From positions 81,813-145,812 of the forward strand of contig CAVRYJ010000024.1 in assembly GCA_963725425.1 (NCBI GenBank): 64,000 nt of DNA. The letters are read 5' to 3'. This DNA is from Clostridium_I sp963725425. GTDB lineage: Bacteria; Bacillota; Clostridia; Clostridiales; Clostridiaceae. This document shows, piece after piece, positions 15,640 to 24,020 of the stretch (positions within the stretch are counted from its first letter, which is position 1; every line of letters starts with the position of its first letter). The notes under the pieces are model-generated. The model saw only the letters and a list, made by a program, of their open reading frames with translations, was not told the origin of the DNA and made no database searches. Position numbers and translations under genes: made by a program.

Positions 15640-16992
15640 TTAAAAATGCCTTTCAAATATCTCCATTTTATCTTCATCCATAAAGTCATCTTGAGAGGTT
15701 ATCTCAAGCTTTTTGAGTATTTTATTCATTTGAGGATTATCCAATGAAATTTTCACCCTGGAATTTTCCGCGAATTTGTTAACTTGAGTTCTACCTTGTT
15801 CTTTAGGTATTATGGTCTTAGGTCCACCTACGCAGCCACCTATGCAACCCATACCTTCAATGAAATTAGCATCAATTTCTTTATTTTTAGCTTTTTCAAG
15901 AATATCCTTACATTCTTTAACTCCACTTGCTTGTGCACTTTTAAATAGTTGCTTTTTATGTGGGAATAGCCTTGTAACGGCTTCATAAACAGATATAGAT
16001 ACACCACCACCGCGAGCGTATAATCTACCTTCTCTAGAGGCATAATCTATAGATGAATCTTCGGGGAGCTCACTAGGTTTTATATTTAATGATTCAAAGA
16101 TATCTTTAAGCTCTGCAAAAGTTAAAACAAAGTCTATGGCGCCAAGTAAGTCTTTATCCTTTCGTTCCGCTTTTTTGGCTATACATGGGCCTATAAATAC
16201 TACTTTACAATTACTATTTAATTTTTTAATGACTCTACCAGCGGCAATCATAGGAGACACAGAAGGGGAAACATACTTAACCATTTCGTTATATGTTTTT
16301 TTTAGCATACCAACCCACATGGGACAACAACAGGAGGTAATCATAAGGTCTTTCTTGGAATTTACTTTTGAATCAAATTCACAGGCTTCCTTTAAGGTAA
16401 GCATATCTGCAAAAAACGCTACTTCAACCATATCGGTAAAACCAATTTTTTTAAAAGCACTTCTTAAATTGTCCATGGTAACATTTTCGCCAAATTGTCC
16501 TGATATGGCAGGAGCTACAGCAGCTATTATTGGCGTCTCGCTGTGAAGAATCTCTAAAAGAGGGATAAATTCAACTTTATCCAAAATAGAGCCAGAAGGG
16601 CAAGCCTCAACGCAAATACCACAATCAATACACTGGTCTTCAGAAATTTTAGTAGACAAAGTGTCTTCATCTACATAAATTGCGTCAAATGGACATGATT
16701 TTTGACAAGGAGTAATTCCATTTTCATCTGCACATTCCATTTTGCACTGGTTGATTTTGTTAACGATTTTGTGATTTGAATTATATGATTTAATTGCATC
16801 TTTTAAACTCTGCAAGTAGTTATCACTATCGCTATATCTGAGTTGTACCCCACACAATGTAGAAATAGTACCACTTAAAGCATCCTTATCAATGCCTGGC
16901 TGGGCGAGTAAGTCTGATACGTATTGTTCAAATGTATTGTTGTAATATGAGTCCACTAGGCCTTTGAATATATTATTGAATTTAGTTTCCAT
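15640..16992 (-). CDS. [FeFe] hydrogenase, group B-like (CpII type)
   Basis: A monomeric iron hydrogenase of 450 residues. The three H-cluster motifs are TSCCCPMW (219-226), GPCIAKKAE (268-276) and GMGCIGGCVGGP (380-391); these variants, rather than the classic TSCCPGW/MPCTAKKFE/MACPGGC, match from memory group B enzymes such as C. pasteurianum CpII. Upstream are two cluster sites: an irregular set of Cys at 83-100 and a regular ferredoxin motif CIDCGICVEACP (121-132). It would catalyse H2 turnover with ferredoxin in the cytoplasm. No maturation genes (HydE, F, G) are nearby. It is monocistronic and read away from the tRNA-Pro gene. Confidence 0.88.
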   Translation of the reverse strand: METKFNNIFKGLVDSYYNNTFEQYVSDLLAQPGIDKDALSGTISTLCGVQLRYSDSDNYLQSLKDAIKSYNSNHKIVNKINQCKMECADENGITPCQKSCPFDAIYVDEDTLSTKISEDQCIDCGICVEACPSGSILDKVEFIPLLEILHSETPIIAAVAPAISGQFGENVTMDNLRSAFKKIGFTDMVEVAFFADMLTLKEACEFDSKVNSKKDLMITSCCCPMWVGMLKKTYNEMVKYVSPSVSPMIAAGRVIKKLNSNCKVVFIGPCIAKKAERKDKDLLGAIDFVLTFAELKDIFESLNIKPSELPEDSSIDYASREGRLYARGGGVSISVYEAVTRLFPHKKQLFKSAQASGVKECKDILEKAKNKEIDANFIEGMGCIGGCVGGPKTIIPKEQGRTQVNKFAENSRVKISLDNPQMNKILKKLEITSQDDFMDEDKMEIFERHF

Positions 16993-17076
16993 AAGACACC
17001 CCTTTATTCATAATTAAGTATAGTATTATCCATTTTCATTATATTATATACTTAATTGGAAGAGAGAGGAGAAAAT

Positions 17077-17210
17077 AGTTAAGAGGTAAGAGTTAAAAGT
17101 TAAGAGTTAAGGAAATTTTGCCTTAGGGCAAAATAATAAAATTAACAAAGCATTTTAACATACGATATCCGAACAGTTTTAAATCCTTTAACTTTTAACT
17201 CTTAACTATA
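17077..17210. repeat. Mosaic inverted pair of heptamer arrays
   Basis: Left arm: AGTTAAG-type heptamers (17077-17111) plus GGAAATTTTGCC-TTA-GGGCAAAATAA. Right arm: TTTAACTTTTAACTCTTAACT at about 17188-17208, without a second GCC palindrome. The pair fills the gap between the hydrogenase gene and the tRNA-Pro terminator. Confidence 0.7.
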
Positions 17211-17253
17211 AAAAAAAGATAACAGACGCTAAGCGTCTGTTATCTTTTTTTTT
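17211..17253 (-). terminator. Bidirectional terminator beyond tRNA-Pro
   Basis: An 18 bp perfect stem (AAAGATAACAGACGC and its complement around a TAA loop) with A-runs on one side and T-runs on the other, so it can stop transcription on both strands. On the minus strand it lies immediately after the tRNA-Pro gene. Confidence 0.9.
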
Positions 17254-17256
17254 ATT

Positions 17257-17332
17257 TGGTCGGGGTGACAGGGATTGAACCTGCGACCTCATGGTCCCAA
17301 ACCACGCGCGCTCCCATCTGCGCTACACCCCG
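17257..17332 (-). tRNA. tRNA-Pro (TGG)
   Basis: A 76 nt cloverleaf with a 7 bp acceptor stem (CGGGGTG/CACCCCG), D arm GCGC...GCGC, anticodon loop TTTGGGA giving anticodon TGG, and T arm GCAGG-TTCAATC-CCTGT. The 3' CCA is encoded. A strong terminator follows. Confidence 0.95.
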
Positions 17333-17409
17333 AAGAACATTTACTAGTATATACAAAAAACAAGAAAAAAGCAATGTTTTTTTGAAATAGCTATTATTTT
17401 GGAGTAAAT

Positions 17410-17460
17410 ACCACAAAATAGACCAGAATATTGACTTGTTATTTCTTTGATGATGCCTTA
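17410..17460 (-). repeat. Half copy of MITE-like element, inverted
   Basis: On the minus strand this reads TAAGGCATCATCAAAGAAAT and continues through ACAAGTCA into the ATTCTGGTC section of the full elements, then stops. Only the left 51 bp are present. It lies between tRNA-Pro and the GntR regulator gene. Confidence 0.75.
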
Positions 17461-17543
17461 TATACTATACAAAAAAATATTTACAAATAGACTTAAGTAG
17501 TGTATTATTCATATATAACAGTATAAAAATCAGAGGTGATAAA

Positions 17544-17924
17544 ATGAAATTCGTCGATAATATGCCAATCTATATTCAAATTATGAACTATATTAAGAGA
17601 AAAATAATCACTGAGGAACTTAAAAGAGGAGATAAACTTCCCTCTGTTAGAGAACTTGCTGAAACAATTAAGGTAAATCCTAATACAGTTCAAAGAGCAT
17701 ACCAAGAACTGGAAAGAGAGGAGGTCGCATATAGCAAAAGAGGTTTAGGAAGATATATAACAGAAGATGATGATAAGATAAGATTACTAAGAAGTGAAAT
17801 GGCAGACGAAATTATGCATTCATTCATTGAAGGTATGCATAATTTGGGATATAATGACAAAGAAATAATTAAAATTATACAGGTAAGATTAGAAAAGGGG
17901 TGTAATAATGGAGACAATGCTTAA
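17544..17924 (+). CDS. GntR-family regulator, YtrA type
   Basis: A 126-residue regulator with the N-terminal GntR winged helix (residues 5-75; LPSVRELAETIKVNPNTVQR is the recognition region) and only a short helical C-terminus, which defines the YtrA subgroup that typically represses a neighbouring ABC transporter. AGAGGTGAT upstream supports ATG 17544. It overlaps the following ATPase gene by 17 bp and begins a three-gene operon. Bacillus YtrA responds to cell-wall antibiotics; a similar trigger here is inference. Confidence 0.88.
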   Translation: MKFVDNMPIYIQIMNYIKRKIITEELKRGDKLPSVRELAETIKVNPNTVQRAYQELEREEVAYSKRGLGRYITEDDDKIRLLRSEMADEIMHSFIEGMHNLGYNDKEIIKIIQVRLEKGCNNGDNA

Positions 17925-18603
17925 GACTACAAACCTTACAAAGAAATATTCTAGGGGTAGAGGATTAGATGGATTAAACGTGGAAATCAAAACTGGAAGG
18001 ATAGTTGGACTTCTAGGACCAAATGGTAGTGGAAAGACTACATTTTTAAAAATAGCGGCAGGTATACTAAGGCAGGAATTTGGTGAAATAGAAATAGATG
18101 GGAAGAAACCAGGCACCTATACAAAATCAATTATCTCATACCTGCCAGATACTAACTATCTATACAAATGGATGAAAATAAAGGATGCTATAAAATTTTA
18201 TAGCGACATGTTTAGTGATTTTGATAGAGAAAAGTGTACGGAACTTATAAAATTTATGAATTTGGATGAAGAAGACAAGGTAACAAGTTTATCAAAAGGA
18301 ATGCTTGAAAAACTAAATTTGTCACTTACTATTTCAAGAAAGGCAAAACTATATATATTAGATGAACCTTTAGGTGGAGTAGACCCAACTGCAAGAGAAA
18401 AAATAATAGATACCATATTAAATAACTATAGAGATGATAGTTCAATGATAGTTACAACCCATTTAGTAAATGACATAGAAAGACTTTTTGATGATGTATT
18501 TTTTATTTCTGAAGGCAAAATTGTGCTTGAAGGAAATGCTGAAGAGTTAAGAATATCAAAGGGAAAATCTATAGATGAATTGTACAGGGAGGTATTCCAA
18601 TAA
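17908..18603 (+). CDS. ABC transporter ATP-binding protein
   Basis: A 231-residue exporter-type ATPase with Walker A GPNGSGKTT (36-44), signature LSKGM (about 131-135, the variant used in YtrB/CcmA-like ATPases), Walker B LYILDEP (about 149-155) and the H-loop TTH near 187. ATG 17908 is within the end of the regulator gene, after AAAGGGGTG. It would drive the membrane protein encoded next, overlapping by one base (TAATG). The exported substrate is unknown. Confidence 0.9.
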   Translation: METMLKTTNLTKKYSRGRGLDGLNVEIKTGRIVGLLGPNGSGKTTFLKIAAGILRQEFGEIEIDGKKPGTYTKSIISYLPDTNYLYKWMKIKDAIKFYSDMFSDFDREKCTELIKFMNLDEEDKVTSLSKGMLEKLNLSLTISRKAKLYILDEPLGGVDPTAREKIIDTILNNYRDDSSMIVTTHLVNDIERLFDDVFFISEGKIVLEGNAEELRISKGKSIDELYREVFQ

Positions 18604-19385
18604 TGTTTAATCTTATAAAATATGAAATTATAGGTAGATATAAATCAATTGCAATGTTAATTATAATCAGTGTTCTTGGAAATTTATTGCTTTTGCTAAG
18701 ACCATTTGGTTGGCCAGATGGAGCATTATTTGGTTTTTCAACGTTTATAGCTATTGTAGTATCGGCGGTACTATTTATATGGTGCATAGGGATATTTTCA
18801 CAAGATATTTACACTGATAAGGGATATCTTACATTTACACTACCTAAAAGTGGATATTCAATTATAGCATCAAAACTTATTGTTACGTGTATTTTTTATA
18901 TAGTAATAGAGATAATTTCAGGCTTGTCTATGTATTATTATGGATCAAGGCTAGCTGATATAGGAAAGCTTTTGGACACAGCTGGAATTAGGCTAAATAT
19001 AGGAGCTTGTATTTTAATTATATTATGGTCTGTTTTAATTGGTACTGCATTGAGCTTCATAAAAATATACTTTGCAATAACCATAACAAGGCTTTCTATA
19101 TTCAAAAATAAACTTGGAAAGTTTATGGCTTTTGTATCCTATGTAATATTAGCAATTATATATGGAATTATTACTTGGGGACTAGAAAAGTTATTGCCAC
19201 AGGAGTTTAATATAAAATTATTTACAAGTGTTTCAGGGAATATTGGCACGTTGCAAGGCAGCAATACAGATATAATTACTAAGGGATTTACTGTAAACAC
19301 ATCAAATTTTGTATTTAGCATAGTATTGTTTATAGTATTATTTATTGGAACTTCATATTTGGTTGAAAAGAAAATAGACTTGTAA
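18603..19385 (+). CDS. ABC-2 type transporter permease
   Basis: A 260-residue membrane protein with six hydrophobic stretches, beginning with the MFNLIKYEIIGRYKS amphipathic segment common in ABC-2 permeases that pair with YtrB-like ATPases. The start codon overlaps the ATPase stop by one base, so the two are translationally coupled and likely form one exporter. It is the last gene of the GntR-ABC operon and is followed by a repeat pair with a terminator inside. Confidence 0.82.
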   Translation: MFNLIKYEIIGRYKSIAMLIIISVLGNLLLLLRPFGWPDGALFGFSTFIAIVVSAVLFIWCIGIFSQDIYTDKGYLTFTLPKSGYSIIASKLIVTCIFYIVIEIISGLSMYYYGSRLADIGKLLDTAGIRLNIGACILIILWSVLIGTALSFIKIYFAITITRLSIFKNKLGKFMAFVSYVILAIIYGIITWGLEKLLPQEFNIKLFTSVSGNIGTLQGSNTDIITKGFTVNTSNFVFSIVLFIVLFIGTSYLVEKKIDL

Positions 19386-19397
19386 CAAACCATACAC

Positions 19398-19617
19398 AAG
19401 TTAAAAGTTAAGAGTTAAGAGTTAAGAGTTAAGGAAATTTTGCCTTTGGGCAAAATAAACAATGGGAATAAAGAACATATAAAAAATGGATACAGGTATA
19501 TTTTTAAAATATGCCTGTATCCATTTTTTTCTCTACTATTTTATAGATTATTCGGCGTAGCCGAAAATCTTCAATAACTCTTAACTTTTAACTCTTAACT
19601 CTTAACTCTTAACTATT
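19398..19617. repeat. Mosaic inverted pair of heptamer arrays
   Basis: Left arm 19398-19456: four AGTTAAG-type heptamers followed by GGAAATTTTGCC-TTT-GGGCAAAATAAA. Right arm about 19570-19617: TTAACTTTTAACTCTTAACTC continuing to the last bases of murC. The inner part holds the terminator at 19483-19532 and an ATTCGGCGTAGCCGAAAAT palindrome. The right array overlaps the 3' end of murC, so the last codons of murC are read from the repeat. Confidence 0.75.
19483..19532. terminator. Bidirectional terminator
   Basis: A perfect stem (AAAAAATGGATACAGG...CCTGTATCCATTTTTT) with A- and T-runs on both sides, placed between the convergent ABC permease and murC genes. It can serve both. Confidence 0.9.
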
Positions 19618-20984
19618 TAGAAGGTTTTCTCCAATTTCAAAAACATCACCTGCGCCTAAAGTTAGAAGTAAATCTCCATCATTTAAATTTTCATGAAGAT
19701 AATCTACTATTTCTTTAAAAGTGTGAATATTTCTGCACTTTAGTCCTGTGTTTTTAATAGCTTCTGCTAGCATTTGTGAACTAACAACACCTGTATCTTT
19801 CTCTCTTGCAGCATATATATCTGCTAGAATTAATTCATCAATTCCACAAAAGGCATTTGTAAAATCATCAAAAAGAGAAAGAGTCCTTGAATAAGTATGG
19901 GGCTGAAAAACACAAAATACTCTTTTGTGTGGGTAATTCTTTAAAGCAGCTAAAGTTGCTTTGATTTCTGTAGGATGATGAGCATAATCGTCTATCACTA
20001 CTATGCCATCTTTTTCACCCTTATATTCAAATCTTCTATGAGCCCCTCCATAGTTTTTAAGACCAGTAATAATAGATTCAGCACTAATATTAAGAATAAG
20101 TGAACTAGCAATTGCTCCAAGAGCATTTAATACATTATGTTTTCCTGGCACACTTAGATTTATACTAAATAGAAACTTGTTTTTATTGTATGCATCAAAG
20201 CTAGGGCAAGCGAGTTCATTAAATTTTATATTTTTAGCCCTTATATCTCCATTGTCTATACCATAGGTTAATACATTACAGGAAACTTTTTTGCAACCTG
20301 TGCTGTTCTTTTGTCATCAGCATTAGCTACAAGATATCCATCTTTAGGGATAAGGTCAGTGAATCTTTCAAAAGCATCTTGTATTGCATCTATGTCCTTA
20401 TAAAAATCTAAATGATCGGCATCTATATTAAGTACCACACCTATATATGGGTAAAAACTTAAAAATGAAGCCTTATATTCACATGCTTCAGTTATAAAAT
20501 ACTCACTTTTTCCAGTCTTAACATTTCCACCTATAACATCAAGGTTACCACCTACTAAAATTGTTGGATCAAGATTTTCTGATAAAGTTATGTGAGCAAT
20601 CATTGATGTAGTTGTAGTTTTACCATGTGTTCCTGAGATAGCAACATTGTATTTGTGACCTTTCATAATTGAACCCAGAAATTCAGCTCTCGTATACATT
20701 GGTATGTTTAAAGCTCTTGCTGCTATTATCTCTGGATTCGTAGCTGGTATTGCAGCTGTATACACTACTAGGTCAACATTCTTTAAATTGTTTTTATCAT
20801 GGCCAATATAAATATCTGCACCACTTTTGGAAAGTTTTTCTGTGAGGGGTGAGGATTTCATATCAGAACCAGAAACTTTATAGCCTCTTAATAATAAAAT
20901 TTCAGCAAGTCCACTCATGCTTATTCCACCGATACCAATAAAGTGGATTTTTTTATTAAAGTCATTATTTAAATCAAAGTGCAT
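19609..20984 (-). CDS. murC: UDP-N-acetylmuramate-L-alanine ligase, frameshifted
   Basis: MurC adds L-alanine to UDP-MurNAc in peptidoglycan synthesis. The gene reads in two frames: the first (20984 down to a stop at 20268) gives the nucleotide-binding FIGIGGISMSGLAE and the ATP loop GTHGKTTTT (118-126); the second gives PGKHNVLNALG, the DDYAHHPTEI centre and the C-terminal domain ending LTLGAGDVFEIG. Joined at the A6 run 20287-20292 the protein is 458 residues, the usual length, and the sequence across the join (VAKK then VSCNVLTYG) is normal MurC. Because murC is essential, either one A is missing from this sequence or the ribosome shifts by -1 on the A AAA AAG heptamer found exactly there. 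Confidence 0.9.
20286..20292 (-). other. In-frame A AAA AAG heptamer at murC frame join
   Basis: Read on the minus strand the zero-frame codons are GCA AAA AAG, forming the heptamer A AAA AAG used for programmed -1 frameshifting in E. coli dnaX. After slipping by one base the next codons are GTT TCC TGT, which restore the MurC reading frame; without slippage a TAA follows five codons later. No convincing stimulatory stem or upstream Shine-Dalgarno element was found, so a missing A remains the simpler reading. Confidence 0.5.
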
Positions 20985-21238
20985 AAAATCAACTCCTTAA
21001 GCTTAATTAAAGCTATTAATATATAATTATAAAAATTTATAGTAACTTTGTCCATTATTAATTATATACAAATATAAAAAAAAACAACACCTATATAAAA
21101 AAAACAACATATAAAATATAAATACACGTACATAAAATGAATATTTATATTGATAAAGCCTATAATAAAGCATAAAATATGAATAACAAGTATAAAATAT
21201 AAAAAATGATTCGGAATCTAATGTAAATAGGTGGTAGT

Positions 21239-22072
21239 ATGGAAAAATTTAGTAGGAATCAAAGAATTGCTGCGATTACAAAACTTTTAGTTGAAAATCC
21301 TAGCAAAATGGTTAATTTAAATAAATTTACAGAAGTATTTAATGCGGCAAAATCTACAATAAGTGAAGATGTAGTTATAATACGAGATATATTTAATAAG
21401 TTAGAAGTAGGGAATATAGAAACAATAGCTGGTGCTTCCGGTGGAATTAAATACGTTTGCAATAGCTCGGAAGAGGAAAAAAATAAATTCGCAGAAAATC
21501 TTTGCTCAATTTTAGGTGAAAAAGATAGAATAATACCAGGCAATTTTATTTATATGACTGATATTATGTATAACCCAGAAATTGTCCATAAGGCAGCTGT
21601 TATACTTGCTTCAAATTTTAATGATTTAGGAGTGCAGTATGTTGTTACAGTTGAAACAAAAGGTATACCCCTTGCTTATGAGGTGGCAAAAATGCTTTGT
21701 ACTGAGTTAATTATAGTCAGAAGGGATAGCAGGGTTACTGAAGGACCAACTGTTAGTATAAATTATGTAAGTGGATCTGGAAAGAGAATTCAGAGTATGT
21801 CATTATCTAGAAAATCCATAAAGAGAGAAAGTAAATGCATTTTCATAGATGATTTTATGAAAGCTGGAGGAACAGCCCTTGGTATAATTGAACTACTTAG
21901 AGAATTTAATAGTGAATTAGTAGGAATTGGAGTTTTAGTGGATAGTGTAGAAAACAAGTCAAAACTAATAAGCAATTACATATCAATAGTGCAATTCAAT
22001 GAGATATCAGAAAGCGGTTCAGCAGTTTTAGTACCTTCAAATAATATAAAAAAAGTAAACTTTTTAAAATAG
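21239..22072 (+). CDS. purR: Pur operon repressor PurR
   Basis: A 277-residue repressor of purine synthesis genes of the Bacillus PurR type: N-terminal winged helix (residues 1-75) and a C-terminal phosphoribosyltransferase-like domain that binds PRPP as inducer. The PRPP loop is seen in CIFIDDFMKAGGTALGII (about 203-220) and the family start is KFSRNQRIAAITKLLVENP. AGGTGGTAGT precedes ATG 21239. It opens the conserved purR-spoVG-glmU-prs order. The 254 bp upstream, divergent from murC, are very AT-rich and I see no clear PurBox there. Confidence 0.95.
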   Translation: MEKFSRNQRIAAITKLLVENPSKMVNLNKFTEVFNAAKSTISEDVVIIRDIFNKLEVGNIETIAGASGGIKYVCNSSEEEKNKFAENLCSILGEKDRIIPGNFIYMTDIMYNPEIVHKAAVILASNFNDLGVQYVVTVETKGIPLAYEVAKMLCTELIIVRRDSRVTEGPTVSINYVSGSGKRIQSMSLSRKSIKRESKCIFIDDFMKAGGTALGIIELLREFNSELVGIGVLVDSVENKSKLISNYISIVQFNEISESGSAVLVPSNNIKKVNFLK

Positions 22073-22094
22073 TTGATAATTTTTTGAAAAATAA

Positions 22095-22121
22095 GAAGGA
22101 AAAATAAAACATATGTAGAAT
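22095..22121 (+). promoter_or_regulatory. Candidate SigH promoter of spoVG
   Basis: GAAGGAAAA (22095-22103), an 11 nt spacer and GTAGAAT (22115-22121) fit the SigH consensus RNAGGAWWW-N11-12-RNNGAAT. spoVG is a classic SigH target in Bacillus, which supports the call. Confidence 0.6.
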
Positions 22122-22159
22122 AAATAAGGTATAAAGCATCTTGAAGGGGGATTTAGATA

Positions 22160-22447
22160 ATGCAGATTACAGATGTAAGAATTAGAAAAATCACTACGGA
22201 AGGAAAAATGAAAGCCATAGTTTCAGTAACTTTTGATAATGAATTTGTCGTTCACGACATAAAGGTTATTGAAGGTCAAAATGGTCTTTTTATTGCTATG
22301 CCTAGTAGAAAAACACCTGATGGAGAATTCAAGGATATAGCACATCCAATAAACACAATCACCAGGGAAAAAATACAAACAGCAATTTTAAGCGAATATG
22401 AAAAAGTTAAAAGTGAAGAAGTAGTAAAAACAGAAACTGAAGAATAA
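22160..22447 (+). CDS. spoVG: Septation/RNA-binding regulator SpoVG
   Basis: A 95-residue protein agreeing with SpoVG across its whole length, starting MQITDVRIRKI and including the conserved MPSRKTPDGEFKDIAHPI (about 53-70). SpoVG is a small nucleic-acid-binding regulator tied to septation and sporulation in Bacillus and to RNA binding in other Firmicutes. AAGGGGGATTT lies before the ATG. It probably has its own SigH promoter and is followed by a terminator, so it is transcribed alone. Confidence 0.97.
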   Translation: MQITDVRIRKITTEGKMKAIVSVTFDNEFVVHDIKVIEGQNGLFIAMPSRKTPDGEFKDIAHPINTITREKIQTAILSEYEKVKSEEVVKTETEE

Positions 22448-22448
22448 A

Positions 22449-22478
22449 ATAAAAAGGAGTTGTACTCCTTTTTATTTT
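22449..22478 (+). terminator. Rho-independent terminator of spoVG
   Basis: AAAAAGGAGT-TGT-ACTCCTTTTT directly after the spoVG stop: a short GC-containing stem with a T-run. Confidence 0.85.
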
Positions 22479-22631
22479 GCGTAAAATTAAATAAATTAAA
22501 ATTTAAAATAATATTATATTTTATTATTGTTGAAAATATATGAATAATAAAATATAATATAATAGGTTAATTGTCGCAAAATGTTGTTAATGAATATTAA
22601 GATAAATATTAACAAACAAAGAGGTGTTAAT

Positions 22632-23999
22632 GTGTTTAAATGTGCATTAGTTCTAGCTGCTGGAAAAGGCAAGAGGATGAAATCTGATTTACCGAAGGTT
22701 ATACACAAAGTTTGTGGCAAAGAAATGGTAAATCATGTAATCGATCTAATGAGAAATTCAGATATTGAAGATGTTAATGTAATAATTGGAAAAGGAGCAG
22801 AACAATTAAAAGATGCTACAGCTACTAGAAATGTAAGCTATTCATTCCAAAATCAGCAATTGGGAACAGGGCATGCAGTAATGTGCGCTAGGGATTATTT
22901 GGAAGGTAAAGATGGAGTTGTAGTTATTTTAAATGGTGATGCTCCATTAATGCTTAAAGAGACCATTGAAAAATGTATAAAATCTCATGAAGAAGGTAAT
23001 TTTAAAGCTACATTGATAACTTCTAGACTTACAAACCCAAGTGGGTATGGAAGGATAGTAAGAGATGTAAATGGGTGTGTGGAAAAGATAGTTGAACATA
23101 AAGACTGTAGCAAAGATGAATTAAAAATAACGGAAATAAATTCAGGAATGTATTGCTTTGACATAAAGACGCTTTTAAACGGTCTTAGTAAATTAAATAA
23201 TAATAATGCTCAAGGTGAATACTATCTAACTGATATGGTTCAGATATTAAAAGATTCAGGAGAAAATGTAGGTGCCACAGTAGTTGAGTTTGAAGAAACT
23301 TTAGGAGTTAATTCAAGAGAGCAATTAGCGGATGTGGAAAAAATAATGAGAAGAAGAATTAATAAGAGGCATATGGAAAATGGAGTTACTATTATTGATG
23401 CTAATTGCACATATATCGGTGATGATGTTCAAATAGAAAGAGATACTATAATATATCCTGGAAATGTTCTTGAAGGAAAAACTGTTATAAAGCAAGGGTG
23501 TGTGCTATATCCTAATTGTAGAATTTCAGATAGTATTATAAACGAAAGAGTAACAATTCAAAGTTCTGTTATTTTGGAAAGTTCAATCGGAACGGATACT
23601 ACAGTAGGGCCTTTTGCGTATATTAGACCAGAAAGCAATATTGGCAGCGAAGTTAAAATTGGTGATTTTGTTGAAATTAAAAAATCCACAATCGGTAATA
23701 AAACTAAAGTTGCCCATTTAACATATATAGGTGATGCTGAAGTTGGAGAAGGGTGTAATTTTGGTTGTGGAACTGTAGTTGTAAATTATGATGGTAAGAC
23801 TAAGCACAAAACTATAATAGGCAACAATTCATTTATAGGGTGTAATACAAATTTAGTTTCGCCAGTAGAAGTTGAAGATAATACGTACATAGCAGCAGGA
23901 TCAACAATAACGGAAAAAGTGCAAGAAGGTAGTCTTGCAATAGCAAGGGCACGACAGGTAAACAAAGACGGTTGGGTATCAAAAAATAATAGTAAATAA
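22632..23999 (+). CDS. glmU: Bifunctional GlmU (UDP-GlcNAc synthesis)
   Basis: A 455-residue bifunctional enzyme that acetylates glucosamine-1-phosphate and then uridylylates it to UDP-GlcNAc, the wall precursor. The N-terminal pyrophosphorylase domain shows LAAGKGKRMKSDLPKV (6-21) and the C-terminal half (from about 250) is a left-handed beta-helix of hexapeptide repeats with HLTYIGDAEVG and NYDGKTKHKT in the acetyltransferase site. GTG 22632 is chosen because AGAGGTGTT precedes it and GlmU proteins begin at this point; the upstream in-frame ATG at 22581 has no such site. It is followed closely by prs, as in Bacillus. Confidence 0.96.
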   Translation: MFKCALVLAAGKGKRMKSDLPKVIHKVCGKEMVNHVIDLMRNSDIEDVNVIIGKGAEQLKDATATRNVSYSFQNQQLGTGHAVMCARDYLEGKDGVVVILNGDAPLMLKETIEKCIKSHEEGNFKATLITSRLTNPSGYGRIVRDVNGCVEKIVEHKDCSKDELKITEINSGMYCFDIKTLLNGLSKLNNNNAQGEYYLTDMVQILKDSGENVGATVVEFEETLGVNSREQLADVEKIMRRRINKRHMENGVTIIDANCTYIGDDVQIERDTIIYPGNVLEGKTVIKQGCVLYPNCRISDSIINERVTIQSSVILESSIGTDTTVGPFAYIRPESNIGSEVKIGDFVEIKKSTIGNKTKVAHLTYIGDAEVGEGCNFGCGTVVVNYDGKTKHKTIIGNNSFIGCNTNLVSPVEVEDNTYIAAGSTITEKVQEGSLAIARARQVNKDGWVSKNNSK

Positions 24000-24020
24000 A
24001 TTTAGGAGGATTCATACATT

